Assembly (NCBI RefSeq): GCF_963924675.1
Contig: NC_089236.1
Location: 44,300,500-44,364,499 of the forward strand
Source of the DNA: Phocoena phocoena
Lineage: Eukaryota; Chordata; Mammalia; Artiodactyla; Phocoenidae
Direction: 5' to 3'
DNA length: 64,000 nucleotides
Part shown: piece after piece, positions 11,068-23,508 of the stretch
Layout: each line of letters starts with the position of its first letter
How positions within the stretch are numbered: position 1 is the stretch's first letter
Made by a program: the position numbers and the translations under genes
Notes under the pieces: model-generated
The model's input: the letters and a program-made list of their open reading frames with translations, nothing else
Databases searched by the model: none
Told to the model about the DNA's origin: nothing

Positions 11068-12447
11068 CCGTGAATGCAGCCTTCCAAATTGGAAAGCGAG
11101 GATGTTTAAATCAGGCCCCCGATTTCAGGCGCAAACACAGCATACATTGCTGTTGTTTCTAACAAGTCAAAACAGACAGAGGGCCTATTGTGATTGCTTG
11201 CCTGAATCAGCTTCTCGAAGCAGGGGGTTGCGCATCAAGTGGACTACCTCAACCAAGGAACGCCCTAGCTACTCCTCTGGGGCCTGTGGCTATTCAGAAG
11301 CCTGCATTGCCACCGCAAGAAGCGGACTGAAATTGCAGTAAGAACGCAAAGGGACTTTCTTCTGCAGGCACGGTGACTTCAGACAGGAGGTCCTAGATGG
11401 AATGCGAGGCCGAGGGTGCTCTCAGTGCAGCTCAGACTAGGGCAAGGCGTAAGACCTCAAGGCCTGTGAGACGTGCCAAAATTCTGTTCGTGAACGTGTG
11501 GGTGTGATGGGGAAATTAAGCTGCTTCGGTGGAGACTGCTGTGCGTTTCCCTACCCTCGGCGTAGAGAGAGTGGCTCCAAAGGGCTAAGGGGCTGGATGT
11601 TGCTTAGGAGACCTAAGGGGTCCTGGGGTTAGTCTGTGTTCCAGCCCGGAACAGGAAGCCCACGCGATTTTCCTAAGTGTCCGGAAAACTCTACTGCCAT
11701 AAAATATATGCAGAGCAGAGGCTACGGCCTCATGGAAAGTGCTGCACGCCTCCGTTTCTGCAGGGCAAGTCCGGCCTTAACCTACAGGCATGTGCTCACA
11801 CTGAGTGTCCCGTTAGCGACACAGCTTTGAAAGATGCTGACTTTCTCCTCGAGCTGAGTGACTTCAGGTACGAGGTCCGCGAAGTATGCAAAGCACAGTG
11901 TTTTTTCTTGGCAGCTCACACAAGGGCGGCAACCGGTATTTCCTGGGCGCTTCGGACACACCAGAAATCGTGCCCTGAAGCTGTTTGAGGGCTCTGGAAA
12001 TAGAGCTCTCCTCAAGGAACGCGCAGTGTGTTTCCCATCACTCGGCACGCACGGAGGGCATCCGAGGGGAAGACCACTGGGCCTCGATGTTGCTCAGCTG
12101 GTCCACCGGGGTCTGGAGATACTCACTGACAATGGAGGAAAATGGATGCAAACCAGAGGGGCCTACGAGTCCTCAGAAGGGTACTTCCCTCAAAGTAAAG
12201 ATGAAGAGCTACTAAGAACTCGTGGAAACAGCTGCATGCCTCCCTTTCTGCCCGGCTACTCAGGGCCTAACCTGGAGGCAAGTTCTCACGTTGAGTTTCT
12301 CTTGACTTCTAGAGCTTGTCAGGCTGACCACCACGGCGGCCATGGAAGCACCTGGTTTAGACCGACCAAACTCAGTTTCTTCCCAGAAGCATTCCTACAG
12401 GGTTCCCAGGCCTGTCAAGAGCAGGGATTTCAGGTAGCTTCAAGGCA
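11068..12447 (+). repeat. Satellite monomer 9 (C-agg / A-acag / B-cac)
   Basis: The rare ggttgcgcatc, cgcaaaggg, ttctgcaggc and ttcagacagg variants in C-A are shared with monomer 27. In A-B it has gggctaaggggc, aaaatatatgc, agcacagtg with ttttttcttgg, and cgtgccctg, which match monomer 12. It is a junction copy between two lineages. The frame stops at the next C-tag. Confidence 0.97.
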
Positions 12448-13827
12448 CCGTGAATGCAGCCTTCCAAATTGGAAAGCGAGGATGTTTAAATCAGGCCCCC
12501 GATTTTAGGCGCAAACACAGCATACATTGCTGTTGTTTCTAACAAGTCAAAAGAGACACACGGCCCCTTGTGTTTGCTTGCCTGAATCAGCTTCTCGAAG
12601 CAGGGGGGTTGTGCATCAAGTGGACTGCCTCAACCAAGGAACGCCCTAGCTACTCCTCTGGGGCCTGTGGCTATTCAGAAGCCTGCATTGCCACCGCAAG
12701 GGGCGGACTGAAATTGCATTAAGAACGCAAGGGGACTTTCTTCTGGAGGCACGGTGACTTCAGGCAGGAGGTCCTAGATGGAATGCGAGGCCGAGGGTGC
12801 TCTCAGTGCAGCTCAGACTAGGGCAAGGCGTAGGACCTCAAGGCCTGTGAGACGTGCCAAAATTCTGTTCGTGAACGTGTGGGTGTGATGGGAAAATTAA
12901 GCTGCTTCGGTGGAGACTGCTGTGCGTTTCCCTACCCTCGGCGTAGAGAGAGTGGCTCCAAAGGGCTACGGGGCTGGATGATGCTTAGAAGACCTAAGGG
13001 GTCCTGGGGTTAGTCTGTGTTCCAGCCGGGAACATGGAGCCCACGCGATTTTCCTAGGTGTCCGGAAAACTCTACTGCCATAAAAATATGCAGAGCAGAG
13101 GCTACGGCCTCATGGAAAGTGCTGCACGCCTCCGTTTCTGCAGGGCAAGTCCGGCCTGAACCTACAGGCATGTGCTCACACTGAGTGTCCCGTTAGCGAC
13201 ACAGCTTTGAAAGATGCTGACTTTCTCCTCGAGCTGAGTGACTTCAGGTACGAGGTCCGCGAAGTATGCAAAGCAGAGTGTTTTCTCTTGGCTGCTCACA
13301 AAAAGGCGGCAACCGGTATTTCCTGGGCGCTTCGGACACACCAGAAATCGTGTCCTGAAGCTTTTTGAGGGCTCTGGAAATAGAGCTCTCCTCATGGAAC
13401 GCGCAATGTGTTGCCCATCATTCCGCACGCACGGAGGGCATCCGAGGGGAAGACCACTGGGCCTCGATGTTGCTCAGCTGTTCCACCGGGGTCTGGAGAT
13501 ACTCACTGACAATGGAGGAAAATGGATGCAAACCAGAGGGGCCTACGAGTCCTCAGAAGGGTACTTCCCTCAAAGTAAAGATGAAGAGCTACTAAGAACT
13601 CGTGGAAACAGCTGCATGCCTCCCTTTCTGCCCGGCTACTCAGGGCCTAACCTGGAGGCAAGTTCTCACGTTGAGTTTCTCTTGACTTCTAGAGCTTGTC
13701 AGGCTGACCACCACGGCGGCCATGGAAGCACCTGGTTTAGACCGACCAAACTCAGTTTCTTCCCAGAAGCATTCCTACAGGGTTCCCAGGCCTGTCAAGA
13801 GCAGGGATTTCAGGTAGCTTCAAGGCA
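12448..13827 (+). repeat. Satellite monomer 10 (C-tag / A-atga / B-atg)
   Basis: C ends attgcattaag. A has gcgtaggacctc, gatgatgcttagaag and the shortened ccataaaaatatgc. B has cagctgttccacc and a private T making gaagcttttt (AAGCTT at 13368). It is almost identical to monomer 11 from its start through the first half of B. Confidence 0.97.
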
Positions 13828-15207
13828 CCGTGAATGCAGCCTTCCAAATTGGAAAGCGAGGATGTTTAAATCAGGCCCCCGATTTTAGGCGCAAACACAG
13901 CATACATTGCTGTTGTTTCTAACAAGTCAAAAGAGACACACGGCCCCTTGTGTTTGCTTGCCTGAATCAGCTTCTCGAAGCAGGGGGGTTGTGCATCAAG
14001 TGGACTGCCTCAACCAAGGAACGCCCTAGCTACTCCTCTGGGGCCTGTGGCTATTCAGAAGCCTGCATTGCCACCGCAAGGCGCGGACTGAAATTGCATT
14101 AAGAACGCAAGGGGACTTTCTTCTGGAGGCACGGTGACTTCAGGCAGGAGGTCCTAGATGGAATGCGAGGCCGAGGGTGCTCTCAGTGCAGCTCAGACTA
14201 GGGCAAGGCGTAGGACCTCAAGGCCTGTGAGACGTGCCAAAATTCTGTTCGTGAACGTGTGGGTGTGATGGGGAAATTAAGCTGCTTCGGTGGAGACTGC
14301 TGTGCGTTTCCCTACCCTCGGCGTAGAGAGAGTGGCTCCAAAGGGCTACGGGGCTGGATGATGCTTAGAAGACCTAAGGGGTCCTGGGGTTAGTCTGTGT
14401 TCCAGCCGGGAACATGGAGCCCACGCGATTTTCCTAGGTGTCCGGAAAACTCTACTGCCATAAAAATATGCAGAGCAGAGGCTACGGCCTCATGGAAAGT
14501 GCTGCACGCCTCCGTTTCTGCAGGGCAAGTCCGGCCTGAACCTACAGGCATGTGCTCACACTGAGTGTCCCGTTAGCGACACAGCTTTGAAAGATGCTGA
14601 CTTTCTCCTCGAGCTGAGTGACTTCAGGTACGAGGTCCGCGAAGTATGCAAAGCAGAGTGTTTTCTCTTGGCTGCTCACAAAAAGGCGGCAACCGGTATT
14701 TCCTGGGCGCTTCGGACACACCAGAAATCGTGTCCTGAAGCTGTTTGAGGGCTCTGGAAATAGAGCTCTCCTCATGGAACGCGCAATGTGTTGCCCATCA
14801 TTCCGCACGCACGGAGGGCATCCGAGGGGAAGACCACTGGGCCTCGATGTTGCTCAGCTGTTCCACCGGGGTCTGGAGATACTCACTGACAATGGAGGAA
14901 AATGGATGCAAACCAGAGGGGCCTACGAGTCCTCAGAAGGGTACTTCCCTGAAAGTAAAGGCGAAGAGCTACTAAGAACTCGTGGAAACAGCTGCATGCT
15001 TCCCTTTCTGCCCGGCTACTCAGGGCCTAACCTGGAGGCAAGTTCTCATGTTGAGTATCTCTTTACTTCTAGAGCTTGAGAGGCTGACCACCACGGAGGC
15101 CATGGAAGCACCTGCTTTAGACCGAGCAAACTCAGTTTCTTCCCAGAAGCATTCCTACAGGGTTCCCAGGCCTGTCAACAGCAGGGATTTCAGGTAGCTA
15201 CAAGGCA
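13828..15207 (+). repeat. Satellite monomer 11 (C-tag / A-atga / B-atg)
   Basis: Close copy of monomer 10 on the left (attgcattaag, gatgatgctt, ctgttccacc). On the right it carries tgcatgcttccc, catgttgagtatc and gagcttgagagg. The last puts a TGA at 15077-15079 in the long frame. The same three marks with the same TGA are in monomer 13. Confidence 0.97.
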
Positions 15208-16587
15208 CCGTGAATGCAGCCTTCCAAATTGGAAAGCGAGGATGTTTAAATCAGGCCCCCGATTTCAGGCGCAAACACACCATACATGGCTGTTGTTTCT
15301 ATCAAGTCAAAAGAGACACATGGCCCCTTGTGTTTGCTTGCCTGAATCAGCTTCTCGAAGCAGGGGGTTGTGCATCAAGTGGACTACCTCAACTAAGGAA
15401 CGCCCTAGCTACTCCTCTGGGGCCTGTGGCTATTCAGAAGCCTGCATTGCCACCGCAAGAACCGGACTGAAATTGCAGTAAGAACGCAAGGGGACTTTCT
15501 TCTGGAGGCACGGTGACTTCAGGCAGGAGGTCCTTGATGGAATGCGAGGCCGAGGGTGCTCTCAGTGCAGCTCAGACTAGGGCAAGGCGTAAGACCTCAA
15601 GGCCTGTGAGTCGTGCCAAAATTCTGTTCCTGAACGTGTGGGTGTGAATGGGAAATTAAGCTGCTTCGGTGGAGACTTCTGTGCGTTTCCCTACCCTCGG
15701 CGTAGAGAGAGTGGCTCCAAAGGGCTAAGGGGCTGGATGTTGCTTAGGAGACCTAAGGGGTCCTGGGGTTAGTCTGTGTTCCAGCCCGGAACAGGAAGCC
15801 CACGCGATTTTCCTAAGTGTCCGGAAAACTCTACTGCCATAAAATATATGCAGAGCAGAGGCTACGGCCTCATGGAAAGTGCTGCACGCCTCCGTTTCTG
15901 CAGGGCAAGTCCGGCCTTAACCTACAGGCATGTGCTCACACTGAGTGTCCCGTTAGCGACACAGCTTTGAAAGATGCTGACTTTCTCCTCGAGCTGAGTG
16001 ACTTCAGGTACGAGGTCCGCGAAGTATGCAAAGCACAGTGTTTTTTCTTGGCAGCTCACACAAGGGCGGCAACCGGTATTTCCTGGGCGCTTCGGACACA
16101 CCAGAAATCGTGCCCTGAAGCTGTTTGAGGGCTCTGGAAATAGAGCTCTCCTCAAGGAACGCGCAGTGTGTTGCCCATCACTCGGCACGCACGGAGGGCA
16201 TCCGAGGGGAAGACCACTGGGCCTCGATGTTGCTCAGCTGGTCCACCGGTGTCTGGAGATACTCACTGACAATGGAGGAAAATGGATGCAAACCAGAGGG
16301 GCCTACGAGTCCTCAGAAGGGTACTTCCCTCAAAGTAAAGACGAAGAGCTACTAAGAACTCGTGGAAACAGCTGCATGCCTCCCTTTCTGCCCGGCTACT
16401 CAGGGCCTAACCTGGAGGCAAGTTCTCACGTTGAGTTTCTCTTGACTTCTAGAGCTTGTCAGGCTGACCACCACGGCGGCCATGGAAGCACCTGGTTTAG
16501 ACCGACCAAACTCAGTTTCTTCCCAGAAGCATTCCTACAGGGTTCCCAGGCCTGTCAAGAGCAGGGATTTCAGGTAGCTTCAAGGCA
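15208..16587 (+). repeat. Satellite monomer 12 (C-ccat / A-acag / B-cac)
   Basis: The only C-ccat monomer without the poly(A) insertion. A has gagtcgtgcc, ttcctgaacg and gtgaatgggaaatt, which recur in monomer 27, plus the private gagacttctg. B matches monomer 9 (agcacagtg) with the private ccaccggtgtctgg. Confidence 0.97.
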
Positions 16588-17967
16588 CCGTGAATGCAGC
16601 CTTCCAAATTGGAAAGCGAGGATGTTTAAATCAGGCCCCCGATTTTAGGCGCAAACACAGCATACATTGCTGTTGTTTCTAACAAGTCAAAAGAGACACA
16701 CGGCCCCTTGTGTTTGCTTGCCTGAATCAGCTTCTCGAAGCAGGGGGGTTGTGCATCAAGTGGACTGCCTCAACCAAGGAACGCCCTAGCTACTCCTCTG
16801 GGGCCTGTGGCTATTCAGAAGCCTGCATTGCCACCGCAAGGGGCGGACTGAAATTGCATTAAGAACGCAAGGGGACTTTCTTCTGGAGGCACGGTGACTT
16901 CAGGCAGGAGGTCCTAGATGGAATGCGAGGCCGAGGGTGCTCTCAGTGCAGCTCAGACTAGGGCAAGGCGTAGGACGTCAAGGCCTGTGAGACGTGCCAA
17001 AATTCTGTTCGTGAACGTGTGGGTGTGATGGGGAAATTAAGCTGCTTCGGTGGAGACTGCTGTGCGTTTCCCTACCCTCGGCGTAGAGAGAGTGGCTCCA
17101 AAGGGCTACGGGGCTGGATGATGCTTAGAAGACCTAAGGGGTCCTGGGGTTAGTCTGTGTTCCAGCCGGGAACAGGGAGCCCACGCGATTTTCCTAGGTG
17201 TCCGGAAAACTCTACTGCCATAAAAATATGCAGAGCAGAGGCTACGGCCTCATGGAAAGTGCTGCACGCCTCCGTTTCTGCAGGGCAAGTCCGGCCTGAA
17301 CCTACAGGCATGTGCTCACACTGAGTGTCCCGTTAGCGACACAGCTTTGAAAGATGCTGACTTTCTCCTCGAGCTGAGTGACTTCAGGTACGAGGTCCGC
17401 GAAGCATGCAAAGCAGAGTGTTTTCTCTTGGCAGCTCACACAAGGGCGGCAACCGGTATTTCCTGGGTGCTTCCGACACACCAGAAATCGTGTCCTGAAG
17501 CTGTTTGAGGGCTCTGGAAATAGAGCTCTCCTCATGGAACGCGCAATGTGTTGCCCATCATTCCGCACGCACGGAGGGCATCCGAGGGGAAGACCACTGG
17601 GCCTCGATGTTGCTCAGCTGTTCCACCGGGGTCTGGAGATACTCACTGACAATGGAGGAAAATGGATGCAAACCAGAGGGGCCTACGAGTCCTCAGAAGG
17701 GTACTTCCCTGAAAGTAAAGGCGAAGAGCTACTAAGAACTCGTGGAAACAGCTGCATGCTTCCCTTTCTGCCCGGCTACTCAGGGCCTAACCTGGAGGCA
17801 AGTTCTCATGTTGAGTATCTCTTTACTTCTAGAGCTTGAGAGGCTGACCACCACGGAGGCCATGGAAGCACCTGCTTTAGACCGAGCAAACTCAGTTTCT
17901 TCCCAGAAGCATTCCTACAGGGTTCCCAGGCCTGTCAACAGCAGGGATTTCAGGTAGCTACAAGGCA
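16588..17967 (+). repeat. Satellite monomer 13 (C-tag / A-atga / B-atg)
   Basis: It has attgcattaag, taggacgtc (private), gatgatgcttagaag and aaaaatatgc. The first part of B is of another type (gaagcatgc, cacacaaggg, gtgcttccgac) before returning to ctcatggaacgcgcaatg and ctgttccacc. This is a short conversion-like patch near 17400-17475. TGA at 17837-17839. Confidence 0.97.
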
Positions 17968-19369
17968 CCGTGAATGCAGCCTTCCAAATTGGAAAGCGAG
18001 GATGTTTAAATCAGGCCCCCGATTTCAGGCGCAAACACACCATACATGGCTGTTGTTTCTATCAAGTCAAAAGAGACACATGGCCCCTTGTGTTTGCTTG
18101 CCTGAATCAGCTTCTCGAAGCAGGGGGTTGTGCATCAAGTGGACTACCTCAACTAAGGAACGCCCTAGCTACTCCTCTGGGGCCTGTGGCTATTCAGAAG
18201 CCTGCATTGCCACCGCAAGAACCGGACTGAAATTGCAGTAAGAACGCAAGGGGACTTTCTTCTGGAGGCACGGTGACTTCAGGCAGGAGGTCCTAGATGG
18301 AATGCGAGGCCGAGGGTGCTCTCAGTGCAGCTCAGACTAGGGCAAGGCGTAAGACCTCAAGGCCTGTGAGACGTGCCAAAATTCTGTTCGTGAACGTGTG
18401 GGTGTGATGGGGAAAGTAAGCTGCTTCGTTGGAGACTGCTCTGCGTTTCCCTACCCTCGGCGTAGAGAGAGTTGGCTCCAAAGGGCTACGGGGCTGGATT
18501 TTGCTTAGGAGACCTAGGGGGTCCTGGGGTTAGTCTGTGTTCCAGCCGGGAACAGGGAGCCCACGCAATTTTCCTAGGTGTTCGGAAAACTCTACTGCCA
18601 TAAAAGATATGCAAAAAAAAAAAAAAGATATGCAGAGCAGAGGCTACGGCCTCATGGAAAGTGCTGCACGCCTCCGTTTCTGCAGGGCAAGTCCGGCCTT
18701 AACCTACAGGCATGTGCTTACACTGAGTGTCCCGTTAGCGACACAGCTTTGAAAGATGCTGACTTTCTCCTCGAGCTGAGTGACTTCAGGTACGAGGTCC
18801 GCGAAGTATGCAAAGCAGAGTGTTTTCTCTTGGCAGCTCACACAAGGGCAGCAACCGGTATTTCCTGGGTGCTTCGGACACACCAGAAATCGTGTCCTGA
18901 AGCTGTTTGAGGGCTCTGGAAATAGAGCTCTCCTCAAGGAACGCGCAGTGTGTTTCCCACCCCTCGGAACGCACGTAGGGCATCGGAGGGGAAGACCACT
19001 GGGCGTCGATGTTGCTCAGCTGGTCCACCGGGGTCTGGAGATGCTCACTGACAATGGAGGAAAATGGATTCAAACCAGAGGGGCCTACGAGTCCTCAGAA
19101 GGGTACTTCCCTGAAAGTAAAGGCGAAGAGCTACTAAGAACTCGTGGAAACAAATGCATGCCTCCCTTTCTGCCCGGCTTCTCAGGGCCTAACCTGGAGG
19201 CAAGTTCTTACGTTGAGTTTCTCTTGACTTCTAGAGCTTGTCAGGCTGACCACCACGGCGGCCATGGAAGCACCTGGTTTAGACCGACCAAACTCAGTTT
19301 CTTCCCAGAAGCATTCCTACAGGGTTCCCAGGCCTGTCAACAGCAGGGATTTCAGGTAGCTTCAAGGCA
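17968..19369 (+). repeat. Satellite monomer 14, 1,402 bp (C-ccat / A-polyA / B-ttcc)
   Basis: Poly(A) insertion at 18602-18633, cttcgttggag at 18424 and gattttgctt. B has gggcagcaacc, gtgtttcccacccc, cctcggaacg (private), gggcgtcgatg and ggattcaaacc. C starts with ggcttctcagg and ttcttacgttg. The 287-codon frame from GTG 18780 is open. Confidence 0.97.
18602..18633 (+). mobile_element. Poly(A)-only insertion (copy 2)
   Basis: Same insertion, same A14 length (18613-18626) and same 11-bp repeats as at 7538, in monomer 14. Inherited by duplication of the monomer rather than a separate event. Confidence 0.55.
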
Positions 19370-20747
19370 CCGTGAATGCAGCCTTCCAAATTGGAAAGCG
19401 AGGATGTTTAAATCAGGCCCCCGATTTCAGGCGCAAACACAGCATACATTGCCGTTGTTTCTAACATGTCAAAAGAGACACATGGCCCCTTGTGTTTGCT
19501 TGCCTGAATCAGCTTCTCGAAGCAGGGGGTTGTGCATCAAGTGGACTGCCTCAACCAAGGAACGCCCTAGCTACTCTTCTGGGGCCTGTGGCTATTCAGA
19601 AGCCTGCATTGCCACCGCAAGGACCGGACTGAAATTGCAGTAAGAACGCAAGGGGACTTTCTTCTGGAGGCACGGTGACTTCAGGCAGGAGGTCCTTGAT
19701 GGAATGCGAGGCCGAGGGTGCTCTCAGTGCAGGTCAGGCTAGGGCAAGGCGTAAGACCTCAAGGCCTGTGAGACGTGCCAAAATTCTGTTCGTGAACGTG
19801 TGTGTGTGATGGGGAAATTAAGCTGCTTCGGTGGAGACTGCTGTGCGTTTCCCTACCCTCGGCGTAGAGAGAGTTGGTTCCAAAGGGCTACGGGGCTGGA
19901 TGTTGCTTAGTAGACCTAGGGGTCCTGGGGTTAGTCTGTGTTCCAGCCGGGACCAGGGAGCCCACGCGATTTTCCTAAGTGTCCGGAAAAGTCTACTGTC
20001 ATCAAAGATATGCAGAGCAGAGGCTACAGCCTCATGGAAAGTGCTGCACACTCCGTTTCTGCAGGGCAAGTCCGGCCTTAACCTACAGGCATGTGCTCAC
20101 ACTGAGGGTCCCGTTAGCGACACAGCTTTGAAAGATGCTGACTTTCTCCTCGAGCTGAGTGACTTCAGGTACGAGGTCCGCGAAGTATGCAAAGCAGAGT
20201 GTTTTCTCTTGGCAGCTCACACAAGGGCGGCAACCGGTATTTCCTGGACGCTTCGGACACACCAGAAATCGTGCCCTGAAGCTGTTTGAGGGCTCTGGAA
20301 ATAGAGCTCTCCTCAAGGAACGCGCAGTGTGTTGCCCATCACTCGGCATGCAGGAGGGCATCGGAGTGGAAGACCACTGGGCCTCAATGTTGCTCAGCTG
20401 GTCCACCGGGGTCTGGAGATACTCACTGACAATGGAGGAAAATGGATGCAAACCAGAGGGGCCTACGAGTCCTCAGAAGGGTACTTCCCTCAAAGTAAAG
20501 ACGAAGAGCTACTAAGAACTCGTGGAAACAGCTGCATGCCTCCCTTTCTGCCCGGCTACTCAGGGCCTAACCTGGAGGCAACTTCTCACGTTGAGTTTCT
20601 CTTGACTTCTAGAGCTTGTCAGGCTGACCACCACGGCGGCCATGGAAGCACCTGGTTTAGACCGACCAAACTCAGTTTCTTCCCAGAAGCATTCCTACAG
20701 GGTTCCCAGGCCTGTCAAGAGCAGGGATTTCAGGTAGCTTCAAGGCA
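19370..20747 (+). repeat. Satellite monomer 15 (C-atg / A-ggtt / B-del)
   Basis: First B-del copy in the window (ggcatgcaggagg). A has gtctactgtcatc, cacactccg with a 1-bp loss, and gagggtcccg, marks shared with monomers 21 and 24. Private changes are attgccgttg, ctggacgcttcgg, catcggagtgg and cctcaatgttg. Confidence 0.97.
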
Positions 20748-22127
20748 CCGTGAATGCAGCCTTCCAAATTGGAAAGCGAGGATGTTTAAATCAGGCCCCC
20801 GATTTTAGGCGCAAACACAGCATACATTGCTGTTGTTTCTAAAAAGTCAAAAGAGACACACGGCCCCTTGTGTTTGCTTGCCTGAATCAGCTTCTCGAAG
20901 CAGGTGGGTTGTGCATCAAGTGGACTGCCTCAACCAAGGAACGCCCTAGCTACTCCTCTGGGGCCTGTGGCTATTCAGAAGCCTGCATTGCCACCGCAAG
21001 ACGCAGACTGAAATTGCAGTAAGAACGCAAGGGGACTTTCTTCTGGAGGCACGGTGACTTCAGGCAGGAGGTCCTAGATGGAATGCGAGGCCGAGGGTGC
21101 TCTCAATGCAGCTCAGACTAGGGCAAGGCGTAAGACCTCAAGGCCTGTGAGACCTGCCAAAATTGTGTTCGTGAACGTGTGGGTGTGATGGGGAAATTAA
21201 GCTGCTTCGGTGGAGACTGCTGTGCGTTTCACTACCCTCGGCGTAGAGAGAGTGGCTCCAAAGGGCTACGGGGCTGGATGTTGCTTAGGAGACCTAAGGG
21301 GTCCTGGGGTTAGTCTGTGTTACAGCCCGGAACAGGAAGCCCACGCGATTGTCCTAAGTGTCCGGAAAACTCTACTGCCATAAAAGATATGCAGAGCAGA
21401 GGCTACGGCCTCATGGAAAGTGCTGCACGCCTCCGTTTCTGCAGGGCAAGTCCGGCCTTAACCTACAGGCATGTGCTCACACTGAGTGTCCCGTTAGCGA
21501 CACAGCTTTGAAAGATGCTGACTTTCTCCTCGAGCTGAGTGACTTCAGGTACGAGGTCCGCGAAGTATGCAAAGCAGAGTGTTTTCTCTTGGCAGCTCAC
21601 ACAAGGGCGGCAACCGGTATTTCCTGGGCGCTTCGGACACACCAGAAATCGTGCCCTGAAGCTGTTTGAGGGCTCTGGATATAGAGCTCTCCTCAAGGAA
21701 CGCGCAGTGTGTTGCCCATCACTCAGCACGCAGGAGGGCATCGGAGGGGAAGACCACTGGGCCTCGATGTTGCTCAGCTGGTCCACCGGGGTCTGGAGAT
21801 ACTCACTGACAATGGAGGAAAATGGATGCAAACCAGAGGGGCCTACGAGTCCTCAGAAGGGTACTTCCCTCAAAGTAAAGACGAAGAGCTACTAAGAACT
21901 CGTGGAAACAGCTGCATGCCTCCCTTTCTGCCCGGCTACTCAGGGCCTAACCTGGAGGCAAGTTCTCACGTTGAGTTTCTCTTGAATTCTAGAGCTTGTC
22001 AGGCTGACCACCACGGCAGCCATGGAAGCACCTGGTTTATATCGAGCAAACTCAGTTTCTTCCCAGAAGCATTCCTACAGGGTTCCCAGGCCTGTCAACA
22101 GCAGGGATTTCAGGTAGCTTCAAGGCA
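20748..22127 (+). repeat. Satellite monomer 16 (C-tag / A-acag / B-del)
   Basis: Private caggtgggttg and caagacgcagactg in C and ctggatatagagc in B. A has gtgttacagcccgg. C begins with GAATTC at 21984, cacggcagcc and tttatatcgagc. The last recurs only in monomer 18, at the repeat junction of the 2,783-bp unit. Confidence 0.97.
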
Positions 22128-23508
22128 CCGTGAATGCAGCCTTCCAAATTGGAAAGGGAGGATGTTTAAATCAGGCCCCCGATTTCAGGCGCAAACACAG
22201 CATACATTGCTGTTGTTTCTAACAAGTCAAAACAGACAGAGGGCCCATTGTGATTGCTTGCCTGAATCAGCTTCTCGAAGCAGAGGGTTCTGCATCAAGT
22301 GGACTACCTCAACCAAGGAACGCCCTAGCTACTCCTCTGGGGCCTGTGGCTATTCAGAAGCCTGCATTGCCACCGCAAGAAGCGGACTGAAATTAAAGTA
22401 AGAACGCAAGGGGACTTTCTTCTGGAGGCACGGTGACTTCAGGCAGGAGGTCCTTGATGGAATGCGAGGCCGAGGGTGCTCTCAGTGCAGGTCAGACTAG
22501 GGCAAGGCGTAAGACCTCAAGGCCTGTGAGACGTGCCAAAATTCTGTTCGTGAACGTGTGGGTGTGATGGGGAAATTAAGCTGCTTCGGTGGAGACTGCT
22601 GTGCGTTTCCCTACCCTCGGCGTAGAGAGAGTTGGTTCCAAAGGGCTACGGGGCTGGATGTTGCTTAGTAGACCTAGGGGGTCCTGGGGTTAGTCTGTGT
22701 TCCAGCCGGGACCAGGGAGCCCACGCGATTTTCCTAGGTGTCCGGAAAACTCTACTGCCATAAAAGATATGCAGAGCAGAGGCTACGGCCTCATGGAAAG
22801 TGCTTCACGCCTCCGTTTCTGCAGGGCAAGTCCGGCCTTAACCTACAGGCATGTGCTCACACTGAGTGTCCCGTTAGCGACACAGCTTTGAAAGATGCTG
22901 ACTTTCTCCTCGAGCTGAGTGACTTCAGGTACGAGGTCCGCGAAGTATGCAAAGCAGAGTGTTTTCTCTTGGCTGCTCACAAAAAGGCGGCAACCGGTAT
23001 TTCCTGGGCGCTTCGGACACACCAGAAATCGTGTCCTGAAGCTGTTTGAGGGCTCTGGAAATAGAGCTCTCCTCATGGAATGCGCAATGTGTTGCCCATC
23101 ATTCCGCACGCACGGAGGGTATCCGAGGGGAAGACCACTGGGCCTCGATGTTGCTCAGCTGGTCCACCGGGGTCTGGAGATACTCACTGACAATGGAGGA
23201 AAATGGATGCAAACCAGAGGGGCCTACGAGTCCTCAGAAGGGTACTTCCCTGAAAGTAAAGGCGAAGAGCTACTAAGAACTCGTGGAAACAGCTGCATGC
23301 TTCCCTTTCTGCCCGGCTACTCAGGGCCTAACCTGGAGGCAAGTTCTCATGTTGAGTATCTCTTTACTTCTAGAGCTTGTGAGGCTGACCACCACGGAGG
23401 CCATGGAAGCACCTGCTTTAGACCGAGCAAACTCAGTTTCTTCCCAGAAGCATTCCTACAGGGTTCCCAGGCCTGTCAACAGCAGGGATTTCAGGTAGCT
23501 ACAAGGCA
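22128..23508 (+). repeat. Satellite monomer 17 (C-agg / A-ggtt / B-atg)
   Basis: It has gaaagggagg, attaaagtaag, gttggttcc, the private gtgcttcacgcc, then tggctgctcacaaaaagg, ctcatggaatgcgcaatg and the private gagggtatccg. C has catgttgagtatc and gcttgtgaggctg. Near-identical to monomer 19. The 287-codon frame from GTG 22919 is open. Confidence 0.97.

Larger units (their letters stand above)
7930..11460 (+). repeat. Long-range duplication, left copy (partner ~32.86-36.39 kb, offset 24,926 bp)
   Basis: Monomers 7, 8 and the start of 9 share class, order and rare marks with monomers 25, 26 and 27. The shared marks include cagaaactac, cagaatggtac, aactcatgg, gcctaaactgg, cgcaaaggg and ttctgcaggc. 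Anchors at 9097, 10478 and 11858 pair with 34023, 35404 and 36784, all 24,926 bp apart. Ends are estimated by eye to within about 100 bp. Confidence 0.85.
11540..18260 (+). repeat. Overlapping duplications with 1,380-, 2,760- and 4,140-bp spacing (monomers 9-14)
   Basis: The stretch 11.54-13.24 kb recurs at 15.68-17.38 kb (offset 4,140; gggctaaggggc, aaaatatatgc, gatgatgctt). Monomers 10 and 11 are adjacent near-copies at offset 1,380. The block around the TGA at 15077 and the following C-ccat recurs at 17837 (offset 2,760). Together this is a nested local amplification. Confidence 0.8.
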
